Shown here: positions 54,049-62,371 of the stretch, piece after piece
Layout: every line of letters begins with the position of its first letter
How positions within the stretch are numbered: position 1 is the first letter of the stretch
Position numbers and translations under genes: made by a program
Notes under the pieces: model-generated
Database searches by the model: none
What the model was told of the DNA's origin: nothing
Seen by the model: the letters and a program-made list of their open reading frames with translations, nothing else
Assembly: GCA_937887565.1 (NCBI GenBank)
Contig: CALABS010000011.1
Span: 1-64,000 of the forward strand
Direction of reading: 5' to 3'
DNA: 64,000 nucleotides
From: an uncultured Rhodospirillaceae bacterium
GTDB taxonomy: Bacteria; Pseudomonadota; Alphaproteobacteria; Rhodospirillales; Magnetospirillaceae

Positions 54049-55470
54049 TCACACGCCGGCGGGCACCTTAAGGTTCGTCAAGGTACCCGACCGAATCGCC
54101 CGGGCGAATGCGGCGAATCGCGGCGCCCAGGGACTGGGGCCGACACTGCGCATATGCGCATAGGTGGCCATCGCGTTGCCGATGATCAAGCCGTCCTTCT
54201 TGTCGCCGATGCCGGCGCCGCGCACGACGTCATAGGCGAACCGGCACCGCCCCTCGACGTTCTCCAGCCGCGAGTGATGGAATTCGTGGGCCGGAACCAC
54301 GCCCGGCCCGTCCTCGATGCGCGGCCACGGGAAGTCGGCGGTCTCGCGCAGGCGGACATAGCCGCGCCCCTGCGGGCGGTCGTGCATCACCGCATCGCCC
54401 GGAATCAGGCCGACCATCTCGCGGCGCTGGCCCGTCCACACGATGGCCCGCGACAGATACATCAGGCCGCCGCATTCGGCATAGATGGGCAACCCGGCCC
54501 GCGCCTTGGCGAGGATGTCGGCGCGCAGGGGCGCGTTGGCCTCCAGCCGCTCCATGTGGGTCTCGGGAAAGCCGCCGCCGATGAACAGGGCGTCCACCTC
54601 GGGCAGGCGGGCATCGGCCATGGTGTCCACGAACACCAGTTCGGCGCCGGCGGCGCGCAGGGCCTCGATGTCGTCCGGATAGTAGAAGCCGAAGGCGCCG
54701 TCGCGGGCCACGGCGACCCGCAAGTCGGGCGCGGCGGCGACGGCGGCCGGCTCGGGCGCCATCTCCACCGGCGCGGTGCCGTTGGCGAGGGCGATCAGCG
54801 CGTCGAGGTCCACCTGCCCGGCCACCGCGTCGCGCAACTGGGCGATGGCGGCGGCGGCTTCCTCGGCCTCGTTGGCGGGCACCAGGCCGAGATGGCGCTC
54901 CATGATCTCCATGCGCGGGTCGCGGTGGACGGCGCCCAGCACCGGGATGCCGACGAAATGGGCCACCACCTCGCGCAGCTTCTTCTCGTGGCGCGGGCCG
55001 CCGACCTTGTTGAGGATGACGCCGGCGATGCGCACGCCCGATTCGAAGGCCAGATAGCCCAACAGCAAAGGCGCGATGCCGCGGGTCATGCCGACGGTGT
55101 CGATGACCAGGACGACGGGGGCGTCGATCCATTCCGCCAGCCGCGCGCTGGACCCGTAGCCTTCCAGGTCGAGCCCGTCGTAAAGGCCCTTGTTGCCCTC
55201 GATCAGGCTGATGCCGGCCCCGCGCGAGACCCGCTCGAAGGTCTCGCGGATCAGCTTGGGCGGCATGGTGTGGAAGTCGAGGTTGCGGCACGGCCGCCCG
55301 GTGGCCGCGCCCAGCCACAGGGGGTCGATGTAGTCGGGCCCCTTCTTGAAGGTCTGCACCGCCAGCCCGCGCGCCGCCAGCGCCGCCGCCAGCCCCACCG
55401 TCACCGTGGTCTTGCCCGAGGACTTGTGGGCGGCGGAGATGAACAGGCGCGGGGCCGCGCGGGTGCTCAC
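54049..55470 (-). CDS. dsrN: DsrN, sirohaem amidase (CbiA/CobB-like)
   Basis: Glutamine-dependent amidase related to cobyrinate a,c-diamide synthase; in Allochromatium, DsrN amidates sirohaem for DsrAB. The 473-residue product has the P-loop AAHKSSGKTTVTVGLA (about residues 12-27), KKGPDYIDP, and a C-terminal glutaminase domain with the Cys of YAECGGLMYL. A GTG at 55470 overlaps the upstream stop and is taken as the start. A cobalamin role is possible, but the dsr and cobA context favours DsrN. Confidence 0.85.
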   Translation of the reverse strand: MSTRAAPRLFISAAHKSSGKTTVTVGLAAALAARGLAVQTFKKGPDYIDPLWLGAATGRPCRNLDFHTMPPKLIRETFERVSRGAGISLIEGNKGLYDGLDLEGYGSSARLAEWIDAPVVLVIDTVGMTRGIAPLLLGYLAFESGVRIAGVILNKVGGPRHEKKLREVVAHFVGIPVLGAVHRDPRMEIMERHLGLVPANEAEEAAAAIAQLRDAVAGQVDLDALIALANGTAPVEMAPEPAAVAAAPDLRVAVARDGAFGFYYPDDIEALRAAGAELVFVDTMADARLPEVDALFIGGGFPETHMERLEANAPLRADILAKARAGLPIYAECGGLMYLSRAIVWTGQRREMVGLIPGDAVMHDRPQGRGYVRLRETADFPWPRIEDGPGVVPAHEFHHSRLENVEGRCRFAYDVVRGAGIGDKKDGLIIGNAMATYAHMRSVGPSPWAPRFAAFARAIRSGTLTNLKVPAGV

Positions 55471-56468
55471 GCCGCCCCCGGAATCCGCGTCTTCACGCGG
55501 TCCCGCCACATGGCCTGGGCCATGCCCTCGGCCTCGGCGATGGTGGCCGCCCGGCCCGAGTAGCGCAGCACGATGGCCATGGTGCCGCCGATGGTGGCGG
55601 CGGCCATCTCATTATGGTCGTCGCCGCTCCACAGCGCCCTGAGGCGGACGAGGTCCATGACCTCGTCCTTCTCGCGCACCCCGGCCACCAGCGCCGGCCA
55701 CTCGTCGCGGCCGGCCTCGCCATCGGCCAGATACCACACCTCGCAGGGCTTGGCGGGGCGGCGCTCGACCTCGCCACCCTCGCCCTTGAACGAGGCCATG
55801 CGCGTCTCGCCCAAGAGGCGCGCCGAGTCCTGGTGGACCGGCAGGTAGGGCGGATGGGTGACGGCGCTGACCGAGAACGGGGCGCCAAAGGGGTTCATCA
55901 TGCGGGCCACGGTGTGGATGGGCGAGCGCAGGCCGAGCAGCGACTTCAGCTCCATGATGCGATGGAGCGGCGGCGACAGGTGCTCCAGCGTCAAGTAGGC
56001 GAAGTTGTGCGCCTGCAGTTGCGCCGCCGCCTGCTCCATCGAGGAGGCGGCGAACACGCCCAGCGCGGCCAGGGATTCGGTGGTGTAGACGCGGCCCTCG
56101 GTGTGGTGCTCGGCGCCGTGCATGAACACCCGCACCCCATGCTGGGCCAGGCACAGCGCCGCCAGCAGGTAATAGGGAAGCTGGCGGGCCTTGCCGGCAT
56201 AGGACGACCAGTCCACGTCGACGCGCGGCGCACCGGCCGGCACGCTCAGGCTGGCCCTCATGGCCTTGGCGAGGCCGGCGACCTCCTCGGGGGTCTCGGT
56301 CTTGACGCGCAGCAGGCACAGGAAGGCGCCCAACTGCACGGGCTCGACCTTGCCGGCCAGCACCATGGCCATGGCGGCCTCGGCCTCGTCCATGGTGAGC
56401 GGCCTCGACAGCCGGGGGCCTTTGCCGAGGACGCGGACATATTGCGCGAACGGATGTTCCTGGGTCAC
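55467..56468 (-). CDS. TrpD2/YbiB-like glycosyl transferase family 3 protein
   Basis: A 333-residue protein related to anthranilate phosphoribosyltransferase. The N-terminal helical domain matches (LTMDEAEAAMAMVLAGKVEP). The GTGGD diphosphate motif of TrpD is absent; DVDWSSYAGKARQLPYYLL and GVRVFMHGAEHHTEGRVY occupy its place, as in TrpD2-like proteins. GTG start with GGAAGG at 7 nt; its stop overlaps dsrN. The coupling suggests a shared pathway, possibly sirohaem modification, but the function is unknown. Confidence 0.8.
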   Translation of the reverse strand: MTQEHPFAQYVRVLGKGPRLSRPLTMDEAEAAMAMVLAGKVEPVQLGAFLCLLRVKTETPEEVAGLAKAMRASLSVPAGAPRVDVDWSSYAGKARQLPYYLLAALCLAQHGVRVFMHGAEHHTEGRVYTTESLAALGVFAASSMEQAAAQLQAHNFAYLTLEHLSPPLHRIMELKSLLGLRSPIHTVARMMNPFGAPFSVSAVTHPPYLPVHQDSARLLGETRMASFKGEGGEVERRPAKPCEVWYLADGEAGRDEWPALVAGVREKDEVMDLVRLRALWSGDDHNEMAAATIGGTMAIVLRYSGRAATIAEAEGMAQAMWRDRVKTRIPGAA

Positions 56469-56562
56469 GGGGGCGCCTTCCAGTAGGACGGGTCTTGGTT
56501 GGCCTCCATGATATCCTAATATACGCCCCCGGAGGCAACCCCTCCCGCGCACCCTTCGGCGC

Positions 56563-56769
56563 TCACTCGACCGTCCCCACCCCCTTCAGCACGTCGGCCA
56601 TGCTCTGGTAGTCGGTATCCGGAAGCTGGCGCAGGACGTCGAGGATGTCCTGGCCGGCGTGGTTCTCCTCGGCCTTGTGGACGAGATCGTCCTTGTGGGC
56701 GGGGAAATCGACGCCCTTCAAGTGGTGCAGGATGTTCGACGGCGAATGGCCGCCCATGCCGATGGCCAT
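56563..56769 (-). CDS. Small DUF2795-like protein
   Basis: A 68-residue protein whose ILHHLKGVDFPAHKDDLVHK and ILDVLRQLPDTDYQSMADVLKG stretches match the DUF2795 pattern. The function of that family is unknown. AGGAG lies 7 nt before the ATG at 56769. It diverges from the CBS/permease pair and shares its palindromic operator region. Confidence 0.8.
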   Translation of the reverse strand: MAIGMGGHSPSNILHHLKGVDFPAHKDDLVHKAEENHAGQDILDVLRQLPDTDYQSMADVLKGVGTVE

Positions 56770-56862
56770 GGCGTCACTCCTGTCGCGGTTGGACCTGCCG
56801 TGACAACGCCCCGGACGGCCCGGCGGTTCCCGAGCGGGTGTTGCGCCGCATCGACCGGGGTG

Positions 56863-56880
56863 ATAGGTGATATCACCTAT
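56863..56880. promoter_or_regulatory. 18-bp perfect palindrome in a divergent promoter region
   Basis: ATAGGTGATATCACCTAT is its own reverse complement. It lies 94 bp from the DUF2795 start and 33 bp before the CBS gene start. It is very likely an operator for a dimeric regulator not in the window. Confidence 0.7.
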
Positions 56881-56913
56881 GTCCGCTTGCGCCGCCCGCA
56901 GAGAGGAAAGCAC

Positions 56914-57363
56914 ATGAGCTGCCAATTGCTGATGATGGAGCCGCCGGTGCGGCTGAAGCCGACCGATCCCGTCGCCCGGGCGGTCGGGGCCCTGCTGGCG
57001 GCGGGCCAGCCGGCGGCGCCGGTCACCGACGGGACGGGGCGGCTGCTGGGGGTGTTCGGGCTCAAGGAAGCCGCCGCCCTGGTCCTGCCCATGGCGGCGC
57101 GGCTGGGCGAGGACTTGGGAGACCTGGCCTACATCCACGAGAGCCTGGCCGACCTGTCGGCCCGCTTCGCCGCCCATGCCGCCGAGCCGGTGGGCGACCA
57201 CATGGCCGAGCGGCCGGCGCTGTCCCCCCACACCCAGGCCATGGAGGCGCTGCTGCTGCTGGAGCGGGGCGACGGATTCCTGCCGGTGGTGGACGAGGCC
57301 GGCGTGCTGGTCGGCGTGGTGACCGCCGCCCGCGCCCTGGCCACCGTCTCGGAGGGCCGCTGA
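56914..57363 (+). CDS. CBS-domain protein
   Basis: A 149-residue protein made of two CBS-like units (about residues 8-60 and 85-145). The unit sequences PVARAVGALLAAGQPAAPVTDGTGRLLGVF and QAMEALLLLERGDGFLPVVDEAGVLVGVV repeat the same pattern. Such pairs bind adenosine ligands and often gate transporters. GAGG lies 7 nt before the ATG. It ends one base before the permease ATG, so the two are coupled. Confidence 0.85.
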   Translation: MSCQLLMMEPPVRLKPTDPVARAVGALLAAGQPAAPVTDGTGRLLGVFGLKEAAALVLPMAARLGEDLGDLAYIHESLADLSARFAAHAAEPVGDHMAERPALSPHTQAMEALLLLERGDGFLPVVDEAGVLVGVVTAARALATVSEGR

Positions 57364-57364
57364 C

Positions 57365-58711
57365 ATGCATGGAGACAGCCACGCCTGGGTCCCGCAGGTC
57401 CTGTTCGGCCTCGACCCCATGTGGACAGCGACGCTGATCCTGGTCGCCACCTACGCCGTCATCATGACCGAGAAGGTCAACCGCGCCATCGTCGCCCTGA
57501 TCGGCGCCGGCGCCATGATCCTGATCGGTGTGCTCAACCAGCAGGCCGCCGTCCGCGGCGTCGACTTCAACACCATCGCCCTGCTGACGGGCATGATGAT
57601 CGTCGTCGCCGTCACCCGCAAATCGGGCGTCTTCCAGTACGTGGCCATCTGGGCGGCCCGCAAGGTCAACGCCAACCCCGCCGGCATCCTGTTCATGCTG
57701 CAGATGGTGACCGCCACCTTCTCGGCGCTGCTGGACAACGTCACCACGGTGCTCTTGGTGGTGCCCGTCACCCTGGTCATCACCGAGGAGCTCAAGCTCA
57801 AGCCGTGGCCGTTCCTAGTGGCGATGATCTTCGCCTCCAATATCGGCGGCACCTCGACCCTGATCGGCGACCCGCCCAACATCCTGATCGGCTCGGCGAC
57901 GGGGCTCAGCTTCAACGACTTCGTGCTCAACACCGGGCCGGTGGTGGTGGTGATCCAGTTGCTGACCTCGGGCATCTTCCACCTGATGTGGGGCCGCCGG
58001 CTGCGCGCCACGGCCGAGGCCCGGGCCCGGGTGATGGGGTTCGACCCCCGCGAGGCGATCACCGACTGGCCGTTGCTGCGGCGCTCACTGGCGGTGATCG
58101 CCCTGGTCATCCTGGGCTTCGTGTTCGCCCACCCGCTGGGACTCGAGCCCGGGACCATCGCCATGCTGGGCGCGGCGGTGCTGATGCTGCTGTTCACCTT
58201 CGGCAAGGACGCCGAGCAGCAAAGCCACGACGTCCACCACATCTTCGGCGAGGTGGAGTGGATCACCATCTTCTTCTTCGTCGGGCTGTTCATGGTGGTG
58301 CACGGCGTCGAGCGGGCCGGCCTGCTGAAGATGCTGGCCGAGCACCTGGTGGCGGCCACCGGCGGCGACCTCGCCACCGCCGCCGTCGCCATCCTGTGGG
58401 CCTCGGCGATCCTGTCGGCGGTGGTGGACAACATCCCCTTCGTCGCCACCATGATCCCGCTGATCAAGAGCATGGCCCCGGCCTTCGGCGGGCCCGAGAA
58501 CCTGAAGCCGCTGTGGTGGGCGCTGTCGCTCGGCGCCTGCCTGGGCGGCAACGGCACCCTGGTGGGCGCCTCGGCCAATCTGACCGTCGCCGGCCTGGCC
58601 GAACGGGCCGGCCATCCGGTGCGTTTCATCCCCTATCTGAAGGTGGCGTTCGGCCTGATGCTGGTCAGCATCGTGATCGCCCACGTCTATCTGTGGGCGC
58701 GCTATCTGTGA
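57365..58711 (+). CDS. ArsB/NhaD/SLC13-type ion transporter
   Basis: A 448-residue inner-membrane protein with about ten to eleven hydrophobic segments. IFASNIGGTSTLIGDPPNILIGSA (about residues 155-178) and the second-half SAVVDNIPFVATMIPLIK and GGNGTLVGASANLTVAGLAE are hallmarks of the ion transporter superfamily. The ion is unknown (Na+/H+, sulfate, arsenite are possible). MamN of magnetosome islands belongs to the same broad family, but this copy is not in a mam operon. Confidence 0.88.
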   Translation: MHGDSHAWVPQVLFGLDPMWTATLILVATYAVIMTEKVNRAIVALIGAGAMILIGVLNQQAAVRGVDFNTIALLTGMMIVVAVTRKSGVFQYVAIWAARKVNANPAGILFMLQMVTATFSALLDNVTTVLLVVPVTLVITEELKLKPWPFLVAMIFASNIGGTSTLIGDPPNILIGSATGLSFNDFVLNTGPVVVVIQLLTSGIFHLMWGRRLRATAEARARVMGFDPREAITDWPLLRRSLAVIALVILGFVFAHPLGLEPGTIAMLGAAVLMLLFTFGKDAEQQSHDVHHIFGEVEWITIFFFVGLFMVVHGVERAGLLKMLAEHLVAATGGDLATAAVAILWASAILSAVVDNIPFVATMIPLIKSMAPAFGGPENLKPLWWALSLGACLGGNGTLVGASANLTVAGLAERAGHPVRFIPYLKVAFGLMLVSIVIAHVYLWARYL

Positions 58712-58756
58712 CCGCACGTTCTTGAAACAGACCGGGAACATGATATATTGGGGGGC

Positions 58757-59857
58757 ATGCGCAAGGATGCCCCCCTTCCCCATCCCCCCCTTCCCCATCC
58801 CCCCCGTCCCCATCGCGGCGCCCTGACCAACGCCAGCGGGCGCTACGAGAAGCACGTCCGCGAAGCGTTCGACGATGGCTGGACGCTGGAGGACGAGGAG
58901 GACGCGCCGACACCGGCCACCACGGTGACGATCGACGCCACCCGGACCATCATCGCCCGCAACGACTCGCCGGACGTCCCCTTCGACCGGTCCATCAATC
59001 CCTATCGCGGCTGCGAGCACGGCTGCATCTACTGCTTCGCGCGCCCCAGCCACGCCTGGCTGGGTCTGTCGCCCGGCCTGGATTTCGAAACCCGCCTGTT
59101 CGCCAAGCCCGACGCCCCACACCTGCTGGAGACCGAGTTGCGCGCCCCGCGCTACCGGCCGGCGACGCTGGCCATCGGTACCAACACCGATCCCTACCAG
59201 CCGGTCGAGCGCCGCCTGCGCATCATGCGCGGCTGCCTGGAAGTGCTGGCCGCCTTCCGCCATCCGGTGATCATCACCACCAAGGGCGCCCTAGTCACCC
59301 GCGACATCGACATCCTGGCCCCCATGGCGGCCCAGGGGCTGGCGGCGGTGGCAATCAGCCTCACCACCCTGGACCGCGACCTCTGCCGGGTGCTCGAACC
59401 CCGCGCCGCCACCCCCAAGGCGCGCCTGGACGCCATCCGCCAGTTGTCGGCGGCGGGCATCCCGGTCACCGCCATGGTGGCGCCGGTGATCCCCCGGGTC
59501 ACCGACCACGAGTTGGAGCGCCTCCTGGAGGCGGCCCGCGAGGCGGGGGCGAGCGGTGCCGGCTACATCCTCCTGCGGCTGCCCTTCGAGGTGAAGGAGC
59601 TGTTCGCCGAATGGCTGGAGGCCCATTTCCCCGACCGCGCCCGCCATGTGCTGTCGCTGACCGCCCAGGCGCGCGGCGGGCGTCACGACGGCACCGGCCG
59701 CGCCCGCTACACCGGCACCGGCGCCCATGGCGACCTTCTGGCCGGCCGCTTCCACGCCGCCTTCCGCCGGTTGGGCTTCGCTGCCCGGCCCTTCTCGCTC
59801 GACTGTTCGCGGTTCCGGCCACCGCCCCGGCCCGGCGACCAATTGGCGCTGTTCTGA
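58757..59857 (+). CDS. Radical SAM protein, SPL/PA0069-like
   Basis: A 366-residue protein with the radical SAM motif CEHGCIYC (C-x3-C-x2-C, about residue 84). The surrounding SINPYRGCEHGCIYCFARPSHAWLGLSPGLDFETRLF is typical of SPL-like radical SAM proteins. GIGTNTDPYQPVER-like sequence follows. The function is unknown; relatives are spore photoproduct lyase-like. The N terminus is a His/Pro repeat encoded by a 15-bp tandem repeat (58769-58813). Confidence 0.88.
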   Translation: MRKDAPLPHPPLPHPPRPHRGALTNASGRYEKHVREAFDDGWTLEDEEDAPTPATTVTIDATRTIIARNDSPDVPFDRSINPYRGCEHGCIYCFARPSHAWLGLSPGLDFETRLFAKPDAPHLLETELRAPRYRPATLAIGTNTDPYQPVERRLRIMRGCLEVLAAFRHPVIITTKGALVTRDIDILAPMAAQGLAAVAISLTTLDRDLCRVLEPRAATPKARLDAIRQLSAAGIPVTAMVAPVIPRVTDHELERLLEAAREAGASGAGYILLRLPFEVKELFAEWLEAHFPDRARHVLSLTAQARGGRHDGTGRARYTGTGAHGDLLAGRFHAAFRRLGFAARPFSLDCSRFRPPPRPGDQLALF

Positions 59858-59930
59858 TCCCTCCACCGGCGACACCCATCCCCCGGTTGCGCCGTCGCCC
59901 CGGCTGATCGCGTCCCCTATCATCGCGACC

Positions 59931-61532
59931 ATGCTCCCGGCGTGGCACGACATTCCCCGGTGGCTGCGCGCCACGTTGAAGGGGCTCGCCCTGGCCTTGG
60001 CCTATCTGGCCGGCGGATTGGCGGGAGACGAACTGGCCTTCGTGAAGGGCAGCGTATCACCCTTGTGGCCGTCGGCCGGCGTCGCCGTGGCCGGCCTGGC
60101 ATGGTGGGGCCGGGCATACTGGCCGGCCGTCCTCGCCGGCGCCCTGGCCACCGGCCTGGCCATCCACCAACCCGCCTGGTCGGTGCCGGTGACGGCGGCG
60201 GGAAACACGGCCGAGGCCCTGGTGGCGGCATGGGCGCTGGGGCGGTGGCAGGTCGCCCACGATCTGGGCCGCATCGCCGATGTGCTGCGCCTGCTGGCCG
60301 TCGCGGTGCTGGCCCCTGTCGTCTCGGCGATGGTGGGGCCGCCGGCCCTGGCGGCGGCCGGCGCCATGGCGCCATCCGAGCTGCCGCGCGCCGTCGCCCT
60401 GTGGTGGCTGGGCGACGCCATGGGGATGGTGATCGCCGTGCCGGTCCTCTTGACCTGGGTCGCTCCGCTTCAGCCGGGCACGCCCAGGGCCGGCCACCCC
60501 GAACAGACCGCCATGGCGGCGGCCGCCGCCGCCATGGCGACGCTGGCCTTCGGCCCGCTGTCGGAATGGATCGATGCCAGCCTTGGCCGGGCGCCGTTGA
60601 CCTTCATGGTGTTTCCGCCGCTGCTGTGGGCGGCGATCCGGGGCGGCCCGCGCGCCGCCTCGCTGACCCTGGCGCTAACCGCGCTGGTGGCGGTTCTGCG
60701 GTCCACCACCGGGCACGGCCCGTTCGCCATCGGCCCCATGCCGCAGAGCCTGGTGCTGCTGGAGCTCTTCCTGGCCGCCGCCTCGGGCACGATCCTGCTG
60801 CTGGCCTCGGCGGTCTGCGTGTGCCACCGGCTGATCGACAACCTGAGGCGGGAACGGTGCGCGGCCGACGCCATGCGGGTGGAAACCGCCCACCTGATGG
60901 CGACCATTCGCCACGATCTCGCCCACCCCCTGCAGGCGGCGACCTTGTTCCTGGCCGCCATGAGGATGGGGCAACAGCCGGAAAGCGCGCCCCTGCTCGA
61001 CCGCACCGTGGCGTCGCTGCGGGCGATGGAGGAAATGCTGTCCGAGATGAAGGAGGTGACGTCGCTGGAGGCGGGCGGCGACACCCTCGACATCCATCCG
61101 GTTCCGCTGACGCGCATTCTGGATCTGTTGGCCGCCGAAACCCGCGTCCTGGCCACGGCCAAGGGGCTGGAGTTCCGATACGCGCCCTGCGCGGCCGTCG
61201 TCCGCACCGATCCGGTGATCCTGGCGCGCATGGTTCGCAACCTGCTGTCCAACGCCGTGCGCTACACCGAGCGCGGGTCGGTGCTCCTGGGCTGCCGGCA
61301 CAGCGAGGGGAGCGTCAGGATCGAGATCCACGACACCGGCCCCGGCATCCCGTCCGAGGCGGCACCCCGCTTGTTCGACGCCTTCCGCCGGGGCTCGTCG
61401 GCCGGCGAGGGCGTCGGGCTGGGCCTCTCCATCGTCCGCCGTCTCGCCGCCCACCTGGGCTGCGAGATCGGCGTCCAGTCGGAACCGGGCCGGGGATCGT
61501 GCTTCTGGGTGCGGGTGCCGCTGGAGCGCTGA
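59931..61532 (+). CDS. MASE1-domain sensor histidine kinase
   Basis: The 533-residue product has a multi-span MASE1-type sensor (about residues 1-300, with SPLWPSAGVAVAGLAWWG and a LWWLGDAMGMVIAVPVLL motif). A dimerisation/phosphoacceptor region follows with ATIRHDLAHPLQAA (His about residue 326), then an ATPase domain with LLSNAVRYTERG, IHDTGPGIP and GVGLGLSIVRRL. No response regulator lies nearby, so it is orphan. The start is the first ATG with a suitable MASE1 N terminus; no clear Shine-Dalgarno is seen. Confidence 0.88.
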   Translation: MLPAWHDIPRWLRATLKGLALALAYLAGGLAGDELAFVKGSVSPLWPSAGVAVAGLAWWGRAYWPAVLAGALATGLAIHQPAWSVPVTAAGNTAEALVAAWALGRWQVAHDLGRIADVLRLLAVAVLAPVVSAMVGPPALAAAGAMAPSELPRAVALWWLGDAMGMVIAVPVLLTWVAPLQPGTPRAGHPEQTAMAAAAAAMATLAFGPLSEWIDASLGRAPLTFMVFPPLLWAAIRGGPRAASLTLALTALVAVLRSTTGHGPFAIGPMPQSLVLLELFLAAASGTILLLASAVCVCHRLIDNLRRERCAADAMRVETAHLMATIRHDLAHPLQAATLFLAAMRMGQQPESAPLLDRTVASLRAMEEMLSEMKEVTSLEAGGDTLDIHPVPLTRILDLLAAETRVLATAKGLEFRYAPCAAVVRTDPVILARMVRNLLSNAVRYTERGSVLLGCRHSEGSVRIEIHDTGPGIPSEAAPRLFDAFRRGSSAGEGVGLGLSIVRRLAAHLGCEIGVQSEPGRGSCFWVRVPLER

Positions 61533-61536
61533 GCGC

Positions 61537-62103
61537 TCAGGCGTGGCCGGCGTCGCCGGAAAGGGAGCCGAAATCGATGCCCAGCTTGTGGATCGCGGCT
61601 TCCCATTTGTGGTCGATGTCGGTGTCGAACAGCAGCCCCTCGTCGGCCGGCACGTTCAGCCACACGTTCTCGCGGATCTCGGAATCCAGCTGGCCGGGGC
61701 TCCAGCCGGCATAGCCCAGGGCCAGCAGGCATCGGGCCGGCCCCATGCCCTCGGCGATGGCCTTGAGCACGTCGACGGTGGCGGTGAGCGCGATGCCGTC
61801 GTCGACCACCATCGACGTCTCGTGCATGTAGTCGGCGGTGTGGAGCACGAAGCCGCGCCCGCCCTCGACAGGACCGCCGAAATGGATACGGACGTCGTCG
61901 CAGCCGGGACCCGCCGCGATTTCCAGTTGCTCCAGCAGGTCGCCGAAGTCCAGGCCGTCAAACAGGCGGTTGACCACGATGCCCATGGCCCCTTCCGAGG
62001 AGTGGGCGCACAGATAGACCACCGCCCGGACGAAGCGCGGGTCGCGCATCTGCGGCATGGCGATCAACAATTGTCCGGCGAGGTAACCTTGGGTCGTCTG
62101 CAT
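61537..62103 (-). CDS. yqgE: YqgE/AlgH family protein (UPF0301)
   Basis: A 188-residue protein, close to the family length, with LIAMPQMRDPRFVRAVVYLC near the start, GAMGIVVNRLFDGLDF, and ARCLLALGYAGWSPGQLDSEI in the C-terminal half. The exact function is unresolved. The ATG at 62103 is preferred over the ATG at 62109 because GGGGG lies about 7 nt before it. It converges with the histidine kinase, 4 nt apart. Confidence 0.92.
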   Translation of the reverse strand: MQTTQGYLAGQLLIAMPQMRDPRFVRAVVYLCAHSSEGAMGIVVNRLFDGLDFGDLLEQLEIAAGPGCDDVRIHFGGPVEGGRGFVLHTADYMHETSMVVDDGIALTATVDVLKAIAEGMGPARCLLALGYAGWSPGQLDSEIRENVWLNVPADEGLLFDTDIDHKWEAAIHKLGIDFGSLSGDAGHA

Positions 62104-62235
62104 GGGCATGCCCCCACACATATGCCGGTCCATGCGGGAAAGCAACCCCGCCCCTTCGCGCCCGCGCCGGGGCGAGATTACCGGCTGTTCAGTTGACAGC
62201 CGCGCGCGCGGCTGGTGTTGTTCAGCCTCCCGGCG

Positions 62236-62358
62236 CTAGTGGCGAGACTCCTGCGGATGGTGCCCGCGCCATCCGCAGGAGTCTCGCCACGGTTCAATAA
62301 GTTGGTGGGCCTCCTTGTCCATCCGCTTGGGAGCCAAGCGTCTGGGGAGGACCACTAG
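62236..62358 (-). repeat. Structured dispersed repeat, copy B (inverted)
   Basis: Inverted relative to copy A at 50-170. It has perfect CTAGTGG/CCACTAG ends. The 20-bp stem is fully paired here. It ends 13 bp before the ATG of the DsbD-like gene, so it forms most of that gene's upstream region. Confidence 0.8.
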
Positions 62359-62371
62359 GAACGGAACGGTG

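Noticed and set aside
54049..55470. Cobalamin-pathway cobB
   Set aside because: No other cobalamin genes lie here except cobA, which also serves sirohaem; the dsr context favours DsrN, though this is not proven.
57365..58711. Magnetosome gene mamN
   Set aside because: Only the broad ion-transporter family is shared; no other mam gene is nearby.
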